Below, piece after piece: positions 36,849 through 45,042 of a stretch of 64,000 nt of DNA. The stretch is from an uncultured Oscillospiraceae bacterium. Its GTDB lineage: Bacteria > Bacillota > Clostridia > Oscillospirales > Oscillospiraceae. The position numbers and the translations under genes are program-made. The stretch covers positions 1-64,000 of the forward strand of contig CAJTPV010000010.1 in the NCBI GenBank assembly GCA_910578505.1, written 5' to 3'. How positions within the stretch are numbered: position 1 is the stretch's first letter; each line of letters begins with the position of its first letter. The notes under the pieces are model-generated. The model was not told the DNA's origin, searched no databases, and saw nothing but the letters and a program-made list of their open reading frames with translations.

Positions 36849-37582
36849 AGCTCTTCCCCCCTGCTCTCCATGCTGGCCACGTGGTGATAGGCGTCCTGGA
36901 CCTCCTGGTCCGTCAAATAGCGCCACTGCCCCTGGGGCAGATCGCCCAGGACCAGATTCCCCTCCCGAATGCGCTGCAGCCGCAGCACGGACAGGTTGGC
37001 GTCCTGACACATCCGGCGGATCTGCCGGTTCAGTCCCTGGTGGAGGATAAAGGACAACGTCCAGTGTCCGGAGTCCCTGGACACGACGCTGACCTTCACC
37101 CTGGCGATGGGCTGGTTGTCCAGCCGGGTAACCGCCTCCAGGCGCTCCACGCAGTTTTTCAGATTGCCGCCCACCGTCACGTGGTACTCCTTCTCCGTCT
37201 CATACCGTGGGTGGCTCAGCCGCTCCGCCAGGTCGCCGTCGTTGGTCAGCAGCAGCAGCCCGTCCGAATCCCTGTCCAGCCGCCCAATGGGGAAAATACG
37301 CTCCCCGCAGTCCGCTGTCAGGTCGATCACCGTCGGGCGGTTGAACTCATCGGACAGCGTGGTCACATACCCCCTGGGCTTGTTCAGCATGAGGTAGACC
37401 CGGGGCCCAATGGCGGCAATGACCTTGCCGTCCAGCCGGATCTCGTCCACAGCCGGGTCGGCCTTGGCCCCCACGCCGACCGCCTCGCCGTTGACCGTGA
37501 CGCGGCCTGCGCGCAGATACTCCTCCGCCAGCCGCCGGGAGCAGACGCCCGCGGCGGAGAGAATTTTTTGTATACGATCCAT
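36845..37582 (-). CDS. rluB: 23S rRNA pseudouridine synthase, RluB/RsuA family
   Basis: 245 residues: N-terminal S4 RNA-binding domain (RIQKILSAAGVCSRRLAEEY) followed by the RsuA-type catalytic domain with LMLNKPRGYVTT and the catalytic Asp in GRLDRDSDGLLLLTNDG. Isomerises a specific uridine in rRNA, most likely 23S. Located between the DD-carboxypeptidase and YwqG genes, as in many Clostridia (the scpAB-ytfJ-dac-rluB neighbourhood). Start ATG 37582. Confidence 0.94.
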   Translation of the reverse strand: MDRIQKILSAAGVCSRRLAEEYLRAGRVTVNGEAVGVGAKADPAVDEIRLDGKVIAAIGPRVYLMLNKPRGYVTTLSDEFNRPTVIDLTADCGERIFPIGRLDRDSDGLLLLTNDGDLAERLSHPRYETEKEYHVTVGGNLKNCVERLEAVTRLDNQPIARVKVSVVSRDSGHWTLSFILHQGLNRQIRRMCQDANLSVLRLQRIREGNLVLGDLPQGQWRYLTDQEVQDAYHHVASMESRGEEL

Positions 37583-37606
37583 AGGTTTCCTTTCTTAATC
37601 CGCCCG

Positions 37607-38698
37607 TCAGCGTCGCAGCAGCGGCAGCGCGTCCGCCGGCTGGAACGCGGCCCGGCAGGCCGACGGGGCCGCGGCTACCATATCCGCCGCGGCTACCTCG
37701 ACGCCGTCCAAATAGGCGCACACCTGCCCGATCACCTGTCCCGGCACCACCGGCGCGGGCACCGACACCGGCGCGCGGGCCACCACCGTCAGCGTCTCGT
37801 CCCCGGCCAGGGGGTAGCTCAGGTCCTCCGCCGCCATCAGCGGGACCTGCGCCACGGTTCCGCCCCGCACCAGGGTGGAGGCCAGGACGCGCCCCGCCGG
37901 CGCGGCCATCTCCATATGGTAGTTTTCAAAGCCGTAATCAAGCAGCGCCATATGGTCCTTCCAATCGTCCCCGTCGTTCAGGGTCACGCACACCAGCGTC
38001 ATGCCCTCCCGGGCCGCCGCCGACACCAGCGTCCGGCCCGCCGCCTTGGTGTAGCCGGTCTTCACGCCGATGCAGCCCTCACACAGGCGCAGCAGCTTGT
38101 TGTGGTTGGCCAGGTACCGCTCCCCGATGGTGATGGAGGCTGTGGAAACGATTCGCTTGAAGTCCTGGTTTTTCAGGGCGTGGGCGGTCAGCACCGCCAT
38201 GTCGCGGGCGCTGGAGTAGTGCCCCTGGGCGTCCAGCCCGTTGGGGTTGGCAAAGTGGGAGTGGGTCATACCCAGCCGCCGGGCGGTGTCGTTCATCAGC
38301 CCCACAAAGTCCTCCAGCTCCCCTGCAACGCAGTGGGACACCGCCAGGGCCGCGTCGTTGCCGCTGGAGAGCATCAACCCATACAGCAGCTCCTCCAGAC
38401 ACAGCGTTTCCCCCGGCTTCAGATACATGGAGGAGCCCTCCGCCATATCCTCCGCCGTCACGGTGTACTCCTTCTGGAGCTCTCCATGCTCCAGCGCCAC
38501 CAGGGCCGTCATAATCTTGGTGATGCTGGCAATGAGCCGCTCGTCATCGGCGCCCTGTTCATAGAGCACCCGCCCGCTCTTCTGCTCCATGAGCACAGCA
38601 GACGCGGCAGACGTATTGACAGCCGCTGCCTGACAAGTGAAAACGCTTGCCAGCAGCAGAGCGAAAAATGCGGCGCAAAGCCTTCTCTGTTTGGACAT
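37607..38698 (-). CDS. D-alanyl-D-alanine carboxypeptidase (S11, DacF-like)
   Basis: 363-residue penicillin-binding protein trimming the terminal D-Ala of peptidoglycan stem peptides. It has an N-terminal signal peptide (LCAAFFALLLASVFTCQAAA) and all three serine active-site motifs: SITK (nucleophile Ser and Lys), SGN and KTG in GVKTGYTKAAG. A C-terminal beta domain and hydrophobic tail follow. Gene order beside gerW and scpAB suggests the DacF/DacB sporulation-related type that sets cortex crosslinking. ATG 38698 has GGGAGGTG upstream. Confidence 0.93.
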   Translation of the reverse strand: MSKQRRLCAAFFALLLASVFTCQAAAVNTSAASAVLMEQKSGRVLYEQGADDERLIASITKIMTALVALEHGELQKEYTVTAEDMAEGSSMYLKPGETLCLEELLYGLMLSSGNDAALAVSHCVAGELEDFVGLMNDTARRLGMTHSHFANPNGLDAQGHYSSARDMAVLTAHALKNQDFKRIVSTASITIGERYLANHNKLLRLCEGCIGVKTGYTKAAGRTLVSAAAREGMTLVCVTLNDGDDWKDHMALLDYGFENYHMEMAAPAGRVLASTLVRGGTVAQVPLMAAEDLSYPLAGDETLTVVARAPVSVPAPVVPGQVIGQVCAYLDGVEVAAADMVAAAPSACRAAFQPADALPLLRR

Positions 38699-38784
38699 AC
38701 CTGCGCACCTCCCAGGTGTATGAGATGCCTCTAGTATGCCACAGCAAGCGTCCCATCAACCCCGTAAAACCTTTCCTGTGAAAA

Positions 38785-39219
38785 TCAGAAGCTCTCCGCC
38801 GGCTCCTCCGCCGCGGCAGACTCCTTCTTCTTCAGATTCTTCTCAATCAAACCGCTGACCTGATCCACCACATTGGGGACCATCTCCACCACCCGGTCCA
38901 CAGTGTTCAGCGGCGGCGCGGCCACCGGCATGACCCGCGTCACGCCGTCCTTCACGATCAGGAACGCCACCGGGTCGATCTTCACGCCTGCGCCGATGCC
39001 CGCGCCCAGATTGGGGTCAGCCGGCTCCGCCCCCTTCTTTCCAAAGGTAAAGGTGGTCCCGCCGCCGCCAAAGCCGAAGCTGACGCGGGATATGGGGATC
39101 AGCGTCACGCCGTCCGGCGTGTGAATGGGCTGGCCGACGATGGTGTTGGTATCCGCCATCTCCCGCACCTTCGCCATGCTCTCCTGGATCATCTCGCTGA
39201 TTTGATTTTTCTTCTCCAT
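38785..39219 (-). CDS. gerW: sporulation protein GerW/YtfJ
   Basis: 144-residue protein of the YtfJ family, required for normal spore germination in B. subtilis. It has an N-terminal helix, then GQPIHTPDGVTLIPISRVSF, a glycine-rich GFGGGGT, and a second Gly segment before the KIDPVAFLIVKDG motif, the usual layout. The C-terminus is Lys/Glu-rich. ATG 39219 follows AAAGGAG. It sits between DUF2953 and the DD-carboxypeptidase genes, the conserved clostridial order. Confidence 0.94.
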   Translation of the reverse strand: MEKKNQISEMIQESMAKVREMADTNTIVGQPIHTPDGVTLIPISRVSFGFGGGGTTFTFGKKGAEPADPNLGAGIGAGVKIDPVAFLIVKDGVTRVMPVAAPPLNTVDRVVEMVPNVVDQVSGLIEKNLKKKESAAAEEPAESF

Positions 39220-39249
39220 GACTATATACTCCTTTCAATGGCAGCCGCC

Positions 39250-39942
39250 TCAGGCGGCTTCGCCTGTTGCCCCATCCTCATGCTCTGCCTTCACGTCCGC
39301 CGTCTCTTTTTCCGCAGGCGGCGGGGACGCTAGCTTCCGGAATCCCAAGAACCACCTGACAAGGCTTGCCCCTGCACACACCGCGATTACCAGCACATCC
39401 CATGGCCGTATGCTCACGCCCACATCGGCCTCGCACCGCGTCCGCTCCTCCGCAAAATCCGGATACAGCCGGATATCCTGCTCCCGGACGCGCACCGTCC
39501 GCTGCAACACCGGCAGACCGCTGGCCAGCGCCGAGGTCAGGCGCCCGTAGAGCTGGGCCGTGTCCGCCGGGTCCGTTCCGGCGATGAGCAGGAACACCTG
39601 TAAAGGCGATATGGTTACGCGGCGGCCCGCCCGCTTCAGGGCCTTTCCCAGCACCGGCGGCAGCTTCTCCAGACTATAAAGGATCTGTTCCCGGTTGATT
39701 TTTGCCCTGGGCTTTTTTTCCTTCTCCGGCTTTTCCTTCTTTGCTTTCTTTTCTTTCTTTGGCTTCGCCTCTTTTTTCTCCTTCTCTCCGGCGGGCCTTG
39801 GATACAGCTGCAGATGCAGCGGGCCATATCCGGCCCGGACGGTGAGCCCGTCCCTGTCATAGGTCACCCGCACCTGCACAGGCGTCAGCACCGCCGCCGC
39901 CAGAATCAGCGCCAGTATCCCCAGTATGAGCCATCCAATCAA
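39250..39942 (-). CDS. DUF2953-domain membrane protein
   Basis: 230 residues: an N-terminal membrane segment (IGWLILGILALILAAAVL), a long Lys/Glu-rich stretch of about 40 residues that is almost pure K, E, P and A, then the DUF2953 core and a second hydrophobic segment near LVIAVCAGASLV. It almost always neighbours ytfJ and scpAB in Clostridia; its function is unknown but likely sporulation-linked. The TTG start at 39942 is preferred because GGAGGGGGG lies before it, while the longer frame overlaps scpB. Confidence 0.8.
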   Translation of the reverse strand: MIGWLILGILALILAAAVLTPVQVRVTYDRDGLTVRAGYGPLHLQLYPRPAGEKEKKEAKPKKEKKAKKEKPEKEKKPRAKINREQILYSLEKLPPVLGKALKRAGRRVTISPLQVFLLIAGTDPADTAQLYGRLTSALASGLPVLQRTVRVREQDIRLYPDFAEERTRCEADVGVSIRPWDVLVIAVCAGASLVRWFLGFRKLASPPPAEKETADVKAEHEDGATGEAA

Positions 39943-39974
39943 CGCTTCCTCCCCCCTCCGCCGGACCGCGCACG

Positions 39975-40556
39975 CTATTCCTCTGCCGCGCCGCCCTCGC
40001 CGTCCTGACTGTCCAGCCGCAGCTGGCCGCTCTCGTCCATCCCAGGCAGAGGGGGCAGCTCCTCCAGCGAACTGATGTGGAACGAGCGCAAAAAGTTCTC
40101 TGTTGTGCGGTAGAGCCTGGGGCGGCCCGGCTGCTCCTTCAGCTGCCCGCACACCTCGATCAGGTCCCGGTCCAGCAGCAGACTCACCGTATACGCGCTG
40201 TCCACGCCCCGCACCTGGTCCACATAGGCCCGCGTCACCGGCTGGTAATAGGCCACGATTGCCAGCACCTCCAGGGCGGGCTGGCTGAGCTTGGCGGGCT
40301 TGCGGATTTCAAAGGTCCGGCGAATCACCGCGGCATACTCCGGCGCGGTGCACAGCTGCCAGTCGTTCTCCATGTGGAGCAGCCGGATGCCCCGCCGCTC
40401 AAAGGCGTAGTAGTCGCCCAGCTTTCCCAGCAGCTTCTCCGCCGTGGACCGGTTGATCTCCAGCGACGAACAGATGCGGTCAATATGTATCGGCTCCCCG
40501 GCGGCAAACAGAATCCCCTCCAGAGCGGCCTCCAGGTCTCTCATATCCCGTGCCAT
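39975..40556 (-). CDS. scpB: segregation and condensation protein B
   Basis: 193-residue winged-helix subunit of the Smc-ScpA-ScpB condensin. Typical start LEAALEGILFAAGEPI, central LSQPALEVLAIVAYYQPVTR, then GRPRLYRTTENFL near the C-terminus, followed by a Glu-rich tail. ATG 40556 has GAGGGAG in front; the open frame extends upstream into scpA without a better start. It follows scpA after about 90 bases. Confidence 0.95.
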   Translation of the reverse strand: MARDMRDLEAALEGILFAAGEPIHIDRICSSLEINRSTAEKLLGKLGDYYAFERRGIRLLHMENDWQLCTAPEYAAVIRRTFEIRKPAKLSQPALEVLAIVAYYQPVTRAYVDQVRGVDSAYTVSLLLDRDLIEVCGQLKEQPGRPRLYRTTENFLRSFHISSLEELPPLPGMDESGQLRLDSQDGEGGAAEE

Positions 40557-40648
40557 ACGCTCCCTCTTTCGTCCAACCGCCCGCTTTCCGCCCCGCCATG
40601 ATATGCGGCGGCGGCAAAAACGTGATTGCACAAAACTTTTCTTTTGTT

Positions 40649-41425
40649 TTATAATTGCAGGGAATCCAAACTCTCCCCCGTGGCCGTAATGGTGCAGTCG
40701 CTGGGGCTGCCTGTCAGGCGGATGATCCGCGCCCGGCACATCTCCAGCACCGCCAGAAAGGTGGCCACCATCTCGCTGCGGCTGCGGTTTCCGCGAAACA
40801 GCAGCCGGAAGCTGGTCACGCCCCGCTGCAGCAGGCCCATAATATCCCGCGCCTTGTTTTCCACAGGATAGGGCTCCTGCCGGACGATCTCCGAGAAATT
40901 GCTCAGCGGCGGCGGCGCACGGCGCTCCCCTCTGTCCCCGATCTGCCGCCAGGCCGCCAGCAGCTCCGCCGGCCTGTGGCTGTATTTGTAGACCTTCCCC
41001 CGCTCCAGGGGTTCGGGGCTTTTCAGCAGGATGCTGCGGCCAAACTCCCCCATCTCCGAGAGGCGGGCGGTGACAAACTTGATTTTTGCGTAGTTCTCGC
41101 TGCTGCGCCGCTCCTCCAGCGCTTTCACCAGCTGCTCCATCTCACTCTTGGCCTCCGCGTCCTCCAGGGACAGCAGCATCCGGGTCTTAATGAACATCAG
41201 CTGGGCGGCCATGGTCACAAATTCGCTGGCCACCTCCAGGTCCATCTGCTGGCGGAGCTCCAGATAGGCCAGATATTGCTCCAGAATCAGGGAGATGGGA
41301 ATATCCTGAATCTCAATTTTGTTTTTGCTCAGCAGGAACAGGATCAGGTCCAGAGGCCCCTCGAAGTCCTCCATTCCCGCCTTGCTGTGTACCACCTGCT
41401 CCAGCTTATAAACCGGACCGTCCAT
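40649..41425 (-). CDS. scpA: segregation and condensation protein A
   Basis: 258-residue kleisin linking the two Smc heads. The N-terminal motif FEGPLDLILFLLSKNKIEIQ and DIPISLILEQYLAYL are the family signature; a charged middle and the C-terminal winged helix (FLAVLEMCRARII) follow. ATG 41425 has GGAGG 7 bases upstream. It lies 15 bases after the M50 protease gene, in the operon starting at promoter 42146-42174. Confidence 0.95.
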   Translation of the reverse strand: MDGPVYKLEQVVHSKAGMEDFEGPLDLILFLLSKNKIEIQDIPISLILEQYLAYLELRQQMDLEVASEFVTMAAQLMFIKTRMLLSLEDAEAKSEMEQLVKALEERRSSENYAKIKFVTARLSEMGEFGRSILLKSPEPLERGKVYKYSHRPAELLAAWRQIGDRGERRAPPPLSNFSEIVRQEPYPVENKARDIMGLLQRGVTSFRLLFRGNRSRSEMVATFLAVLEMCRARIIRLTGSPSDCTITATGESLDSLQL

Positions 41426-41440
41426 CCAGCCGCCTCCGCA

Positions 41441-42097
41441 TCAGAAAAATAGTCCCGCCATCCACTGGTAAACCGCGAAAATGGCGCTTGAGAGATAACT
41501 GCCCCCCACATCCAGCCACACCATCAGCAGCAAAACAAGCATGCCGAACCGCTCGTAGCGCATCAGGGTCAGATACGCCCTCTCCGGCAGCAGCGCGAAG
41601 AGCACCTTGGAACCGTCCAGCGGCGGCACCGGCAGCAGGTTGAACAGCCCCAGGCCCACGCTCAGCCGGGCCGTGACCATCAAAAAGGACAGCAGCCACA
41701 CGGTAAAACCGGTGACGGGGGCGAAGCGGTAGAGCAGAGACGCCAGAAAGAGCATCAGCAGCGACAGCAGAAAATTGGATACCGGTCCGGCCAGGGCCGT
41801 GGCCGCCATCCCCGCCTTTGGATTTTTGAAATACCGCATGTCCACCGGCACCGGCTTGGCCCAGCCGAAGCCGCAGACCAGCATGGACGCCAGTCCCAGC
41901 CAGTCGATGTGGTGCAGCGGATTGAAGCTGAGCCGGTGCATCTTTCTGGCGGTGGGGTCGCCCAGCGCGCAGGCGGCCAGGCCGTGGCAGGTCTCGTGGA
42001 CAGTCAGGCACAGCAGTACGCCCAGCAGGCTCTGCAGCATGACGAGCAGCGCCTGCCAATCAAATTGTTCCCAAAAGGTCTGTAAGTATCCCAGCAT
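41441..42097 (-). CDS. M50 site-2-type zinc metalloprotease
   Basis: 218-residue polytopic membrane protein with the intramembrane zinc motif HETCH (HExxH) in the first helical region and the second ligand motif NLLPVPPLDGSK. About five membrane segments. This short YwhC/Rip-like group is unusual in lacking a PDZ domain; substrate unknown. First gene of the scpAB-gerW operon; ATG 42097 follows AGGAG by 5 bases, with its own promoter upstream. Confidence 0.92.
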   Translation of the reverse strand: MLGYLQTFWEQFDWQALLVMLQSLLGVLLCLTVHETCHGLAACALGDPTARKMHRLSFNPLHHIDWLGLASMLVCGFGWAKPVPVDMRYFKNPKAGMAATALAGPVSNFLLSLLMLFLASLLYRFAPVTGFTVWLLSFLMVTARLSVGLGLFNLLPVPPLDGSKVLFALLPERAYLTLMRYERFGMLVLLLMVWLDVGGSYLSSAIFAVYQWMAGLFF

Positions 42098-42145
42098 AGC
42101 ATCTCCTGCGGACAGGTCAAGGCCTGTCTATGGCTTTCCGCTGTC

Positions 42146-42174
42146 ATTATAGCAGATTTTCCCGACAATTACAA
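42146..42174 (-). promoter_or_regulatory. promoter of the M50-scpAB-gerW operon
   Basis: On the minus strand TTGTAA (42174-42169) and a perfect TATAAT (42151-42146) with a 17-base spacer. The leader contains a GACAGG/CCTGTC hairpin (42111-42128) just before the ribosome site. Confidence 0.7.
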
Positions 42175-42181
42175 GCATCAC

Positions 42182-42907
42182 CTAAATTTCAAAGGGCAGA
42201 AATGCCGCCGCCACGGCGATAACAACGGCGGGCAGCAGATTGGCGACTCTCACACGTTTGTCCCACACAAGATTCAGCCCCACGCAGAAAATCAGGATGG
42301 AGCCCACCAGGGATAAATTGGCCAGCGCAGCCGCCGTCATCAGGGGCCGCAGCAGCCCGGCCAGGGCCGTCACGCTCCCCTGGAACACCGCCACGGGGAT
42401 GGCGGAGAACATGCACCCCTTCCCCAGGGAGCAGGTCATGATCAGGACGATGATGAAGTCCAGCACCGCCTTTGTCACCAGCAGGGAGTAATCGCCCAGG
42501 AGCCCGTCCTGGATCGCGCCGATAATGGCCATCGCGCCGATGCACACCGTCAGCGAGGCGGTGACAAAGCCGTCCACAAAGCGCTGGTCCCTGGCGTTTC
42601 CGGTCTTGATTTTCAGCCACTTGCCGAACCGCTCGAACTGTCCCTCCAGGTTCAGCGTCTCGCCGATGAGGGCGCCGGGCGCGATGCAGGCGATGACCAG
42701 GACGGACCGGCCGCTGGAAAGGGCGGCGCCGTCGATGGTCAGCATCCCCTCCAGTGCGCCGCTGATGCCGATGAACAGCACGCATATCCCGCAGGCCTTT
42801 GTTAACGTGTCCTGGTGCCGCTCCGTGAGGAGGCGGCCAAACAGGAGGCCCCCGATCCCTCCCAGAAGAATTGCAATTGCATTAATGACCGTTCCTAGTC
42901 CAGGCAT
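42182..42907 (-). CDS. DUF554-family membrane protein (YdfK/YqgA-like)
   Basis: 241 residues, six to seven membrane segments, beginning GTVINAIAILLGGIGGLLFG and with the family-typical ALIGETLNLEGQFERFGKWL. The function of DUF554 proteins is not established. Length is typical. ATG 42907 follows GAGGTGA. It has its own consensus promoter and ends next to the promoter of the M50 operon, so it is probably monocistronic. Confidence 0.88.
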   Translation of the reverse strand: MPGLGTVINAIAILLGGIGGLLFGRLLTERHQDTLTKACGICVLFIGISGALEGMLTIDGAALSSGRSVLVIACIAPGALIGETLNLEGQFERFGKWLKIKTGNARDQRFVDGFVTASLTVCIGAMAIIGAIQDGLLGDYSLLVTKAVLDFIIVLIMTCSLGKGCMFSAIPVAVFQGSVTALAGLLRPLMTAAALANLSLVGSILIFCVGLNLVWDKRVRVANLLPAVVIAVAAAFLPFEI

Positions 42908-42945
42908 ACTTTCACCTCGCGCAAAATATGGTTGAATTCTCCGGA

Positions 42946-42974
42946 ATTATACAGTTTTCCCCGATTTTTGTCAA
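42946..42974 (-). promoter_or_regulatory. perfect consensus promoter of the DUF554 gene
   Basis: On the minus strand TTGACA (42974-42969) and TATAAT (42951-42946), spacer 17. Confidence 0.8.
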
Positions 42975-42991
42975 GACCATGAATGCCCCAG

Positions 42992-43030
42992 AAAAAAAGA
43001 GGGACCGTGAGCGTTGGCCGCCACAGTCCC
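42992..43030 (-). terminator. terminator of the Fic gene
   Basis: On the minus strand GGGACTGTG and CACGGTCCC pair (one G-T) and are followed by CTTTTTTTC (43000-42992), a classical intrinsic terminator pointing away from the Fic gene. Confidence 0.8.
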
Positions 43031-43061
43031 GTTGGATTGCCGCCCTCCGGCGGCGGGGTAT

Positions 43062-43829
43062 TTACTCCGCAGTATCCTGCAGACCGCGCAAGCTATCTTG
43101 GATAATTTCCAATATGGTTTCAATGAAAACCGTGCTGTCCGCCCGCTGGTCGGACTCGCCAAGCGCACGATAATAGTCCGCCTGCCGCTCCTTGATCAAT
43201 TCCTCAATGGGAAGCCAATAAAACACGTCCGCCCATTGTCCCAGAAGCAGCGTATGCCACATCCTCCCCAATCTGCCGTTTCCGTCTGCAAACGGATGGA
43301 TAAATTCAAATTCATAGTGAAATACAGCGCTTTTTATGAGCGGCGTAAGGGGTGAATTCTGATACCAGGAAAATAAATCGCCTATGAGCTGCGGCACAAA
43401 TTTGGCCGGCGGCGCTATATGAACGACTGCCTCTCCCTCATAGATTCCCACATTTCCATCACGAAATCTTCCGTTTTCTTTTATGAGACCGTTCATCAAA
43501 ATTCTGTGCGCTTTTAATAGATCATCTATGCTGTTGGGATTTAACTGGAACATCAGATCATACGCCTGTGCAGCGTTCGTCACCTCTTTGATTTCAACCG
43601 GATGCCCCAAAACTCTTTTTCCATCCAGCAAAGCCGCAACCTGCGCCAGCGTCAAGGTATTATTTTCAATCGCCAAGGTTGAATGTATCGTTCTGATTCT
43701 GTTTTCCCTGCGCAGCTTTGGGCTGACCAGCTCCGGACGCACCGCCCGTATTTCCCCCAGGCGCAGACCGATGTCTACAAGCAGGTTTGATATCTCGGGT
43801 GTGATCGAAAAAATCGGTTCATTCGGCAT
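43062..43829 (-). CDS. Fic-family AMP-transferase with N-terminal inhibitory helix
   Basis: 255-residue Fic protein, predicted to transfer AMP (or another nucleotide part) to a target hydroxyl. The catalytic motif HPFADGNGRLGR is complete, with the flap region upstream. The N-terminal STLAIEN fits the (S/T)xxxE(G/N) inhibitory motif of class II Fic enzymes, so it is likely self-inhibited. The frame opens at 43916, but a promoter (TTGCAA at 43927-43922, TATACT at 43905-43900) would start RNA inside it; ATG 43829, with AAGGA 10 bases before, is therefore chosen. It is in the AT-richer island with XRE genes. Target unknown. Confidence 0.88.
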   Translation of the reverse strand: MPNEPIFSITPEISNLLVDIGLRLGEIRAVRPELVSPKLRRENRIRTIHSTLAIENNTLTLAQVAALLDGKRVLGHPVEIKEVTNAAQAYDLMFQLNPNSIDDLLKAHRILMNGLIKENGRFRDGNVGIYEGEAVVHIAPPAKFVPQLIGDLFSWYQNSPLTPLIKSAVFHYEFEFIHPFADGNGRLGRMWHTLLLGQWADVFYWLPIEELIKERQADYYRALGESDQRADSTVFIETILEIIQDSLRGLQDTAE

Positions 43830-43899
43830 CTGCTTAACATCCTTTCCCACTTGCCGTACTCCATACGGCACTGAAACAAATCTCTTATCTTCGATATCA

Positions 43900-43927
43900 A
43901 GTATAGCAGATTTCATAAAATTTGCAA
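43900..43927 (-). promoter_or_regulatory. candidate promoter of the Fic gene
   Basis: On the minus strand TTGCAA and TATACT with a 16-base spacer, the same hexamers as at pepT. It places the RNA start near 43893, ruling out ATG 43916. Confidence 0.5.
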
Positions 43928-43944
43928 GGTCTGCAGCATGCTTC

Positions 43945-44190
43945 TCAAAAATCGCCGGGGTTCAGCACAATCAATCTTCTATCCAGCTTTTGCGCATAGC
44001 GCACGGTAGCCGCTGTTCCGCCGCGCCATTCGCCGTTATAGACGGCCAGCAAAACAGCGGCGGATTCCACCAGCCGCCGGTTGCGTTCCTGAGCGGAGGC
44101 CGGCCACTTGTCCGCCTGACTCCGGCAGGGCAGGACGCAATTCCTCCTGGTCAGGCGGCTGCGGCTCCCGCATTCGGGCGGCGCGATCAT
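43945..44190 (-). pseudogene. internally deleted SLOG/DUF1273 gene remnant
   Basis: 81 residues whose C-terminal half (ERNRRLVESAAVLLAVYNGE) closely matches the intact SLOG protein at 28619-29191 (ERNQRLIDSAGFLLAVYNGE). Only a short NCVLPC piece of the middle remains, joined by a deletion, and the N-terminal ligand-binding GHRP segment is missing. It still has an ATG (44190) with GGTGG in front and a good promoter, so a short peptide may be made. Most likely a decayed copy of the island-1 gene type. Confidence 0.75.
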
Positions 44191-44203
44191 AAATACCACC
44201 ATC

Positions 44204-44281
44204 CTAATATCACTAATATTATTTATTATAACAAATATAGATGGTTATAGTCAATAGCACCATTAGATAAACTAATATTAG
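44204..44281. promoter_or_regulatory. three CTAATAT repeats between the divergent SLOG remnant and XRE genes (candidate operators)
   Basis: CTAATAT at 44204-44210, CTAATATTA at 44213-44221 and the perfect palindrome CTAATATTAG at 44272-44281. The outer copies flank the divergent promoters, and the last lies next to a possible -10 (TAAACT, 44268-44273) of the XRE gene. Spacing suits an autoregulating XRE repressor with looping or paired sites. Confidence 0.5.
44225..44254 (-). promoter_or_regulatory. promoter of the SLOG remnant
   Basis: On the minus strand TTGACT (44254-44249) and TATAAT (44230-44225) with an 18-base spacer, lying between the CTAATAT repeats. Confidence 0.6.
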
Positions 44282-44296
44282 AAGGTGGTGCTATTT

Positions 44297-44701
44297 GTGA
44301 AACCGAAAAAACAAAAGAAACTAATCAATGTTGAGATTGGACAGCGTGTTAAGAAATATCGTGAAGCAGCAGGTATGACACAAGAGGTATTTTCCGAATT
44401 GGTTGACTTGGGAGACAAGCATATTTCTGCAATTGAGTGCGGCTCAGTTGGATTATCACTCTCTTCATTGAAGCAAATATGCACTGTGTTATCTATTCCA
44501 GCTGACGCGCTGCTGTTTGAACAATCTTGTGAAGCAGGACAGGAGGAATACAAGGAAGAGATTCACTTTTTGACCTCCAGACTTTCTCGACTGCCGCCAA
44601 ACAAATTCAAAATAGTCAAAAACATTCTGAACCAGCTTTTGGCGGTACTTGCCTTTCCTGATACGGACATAGAGGTTGAATCCGCCGATGGAAATATATG
44701 A
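44297..44701 (+). CDS. XRE-family transcriptional regulator (first of three)
   Basis: 134 residues: N-terminal HTH (VKKYREAAGMTQEVFSELVD, then HISAIECGSVGLS) and a C-terminal tail with TSRLSRLPPNKFKIV. HTH and tail both resemble the regulator at 27737-28093, which is likewise next to a SLOG gene. GTG 44297 is preferred (AAGGTGG 8 bases upstream). Divergent from the SLOG remnant across the CTAATAT repeats, and overlapping the next XRE gene by 14 bases. AT-rich compared with the core genome. Confidence 0.85.
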   Translation: MKPKKQKKLINVEIGQRVKKYREAAGMTQEVFSELVDLGDKHISAIECGSVGLSLSSLKQICTVLSIPADALLFEQSCEAGQEEYKEEIHFLTSRLSRLPPNKFKIVKNILNQLLAVLAFPDTDIEVESADGNI

Positions 44702-44996
44702 TAGGGGCGCTCGGTTGAAGGCACTCCGGGAAAAACGCGGTTTTTTACAGGCGCAGGTAGTCAAACGACTTGATGTTACTCGCTCAACAATCAGCGCCTA
44801 TGAAAGGAATACCAAAACTTTTAGCGTAGAGGTTCTGGAAGGGCTGGCAATCCTATATCGGTCATCAATTGATTATATATTGGGATTGGACCGCCGCCGG
44901 AGTCTTTATATCGCTGATCTTACGGAGAGTCAGCAAGAAACTGTAGAGACCATCGTTAATGTTCTGCGCAATCAGTTTAAGAACGAATCCAATTAG
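44688..44996 (+). CDS. XRE-family transcriptional regulator (second of three)
   Basis: 102 residues with an N-terminal HTH (LKALREKRGFLQAQVVKRLD, then STISAYERNTKTFS) and a short helical tail ending NQFKNESN. The usual LTQ at the first helix is replaced by FLQAQ. ATG 44688 is used; AGAGG lies 12 bases upstream and the frame is open from a TTG at 44676. It overlaps the preceding gene and leads to a third XRE gene 46 bases on. Targets unknown. Confidence 0.82.
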   Translation: MEIYDRGARLKALREKRGFLQAQVVKRLDVTRSTISAYERNTKTFSVEVLEGLAILYRSSIDYILGLDRRRSLYIADLTESQQETVETIVNVLRNQFKNESN

Positions 44997-45042
44997 AGAT
45001 GGTAACAGATGCAATACTAATTATATACAGCAGGTGGGGCAG

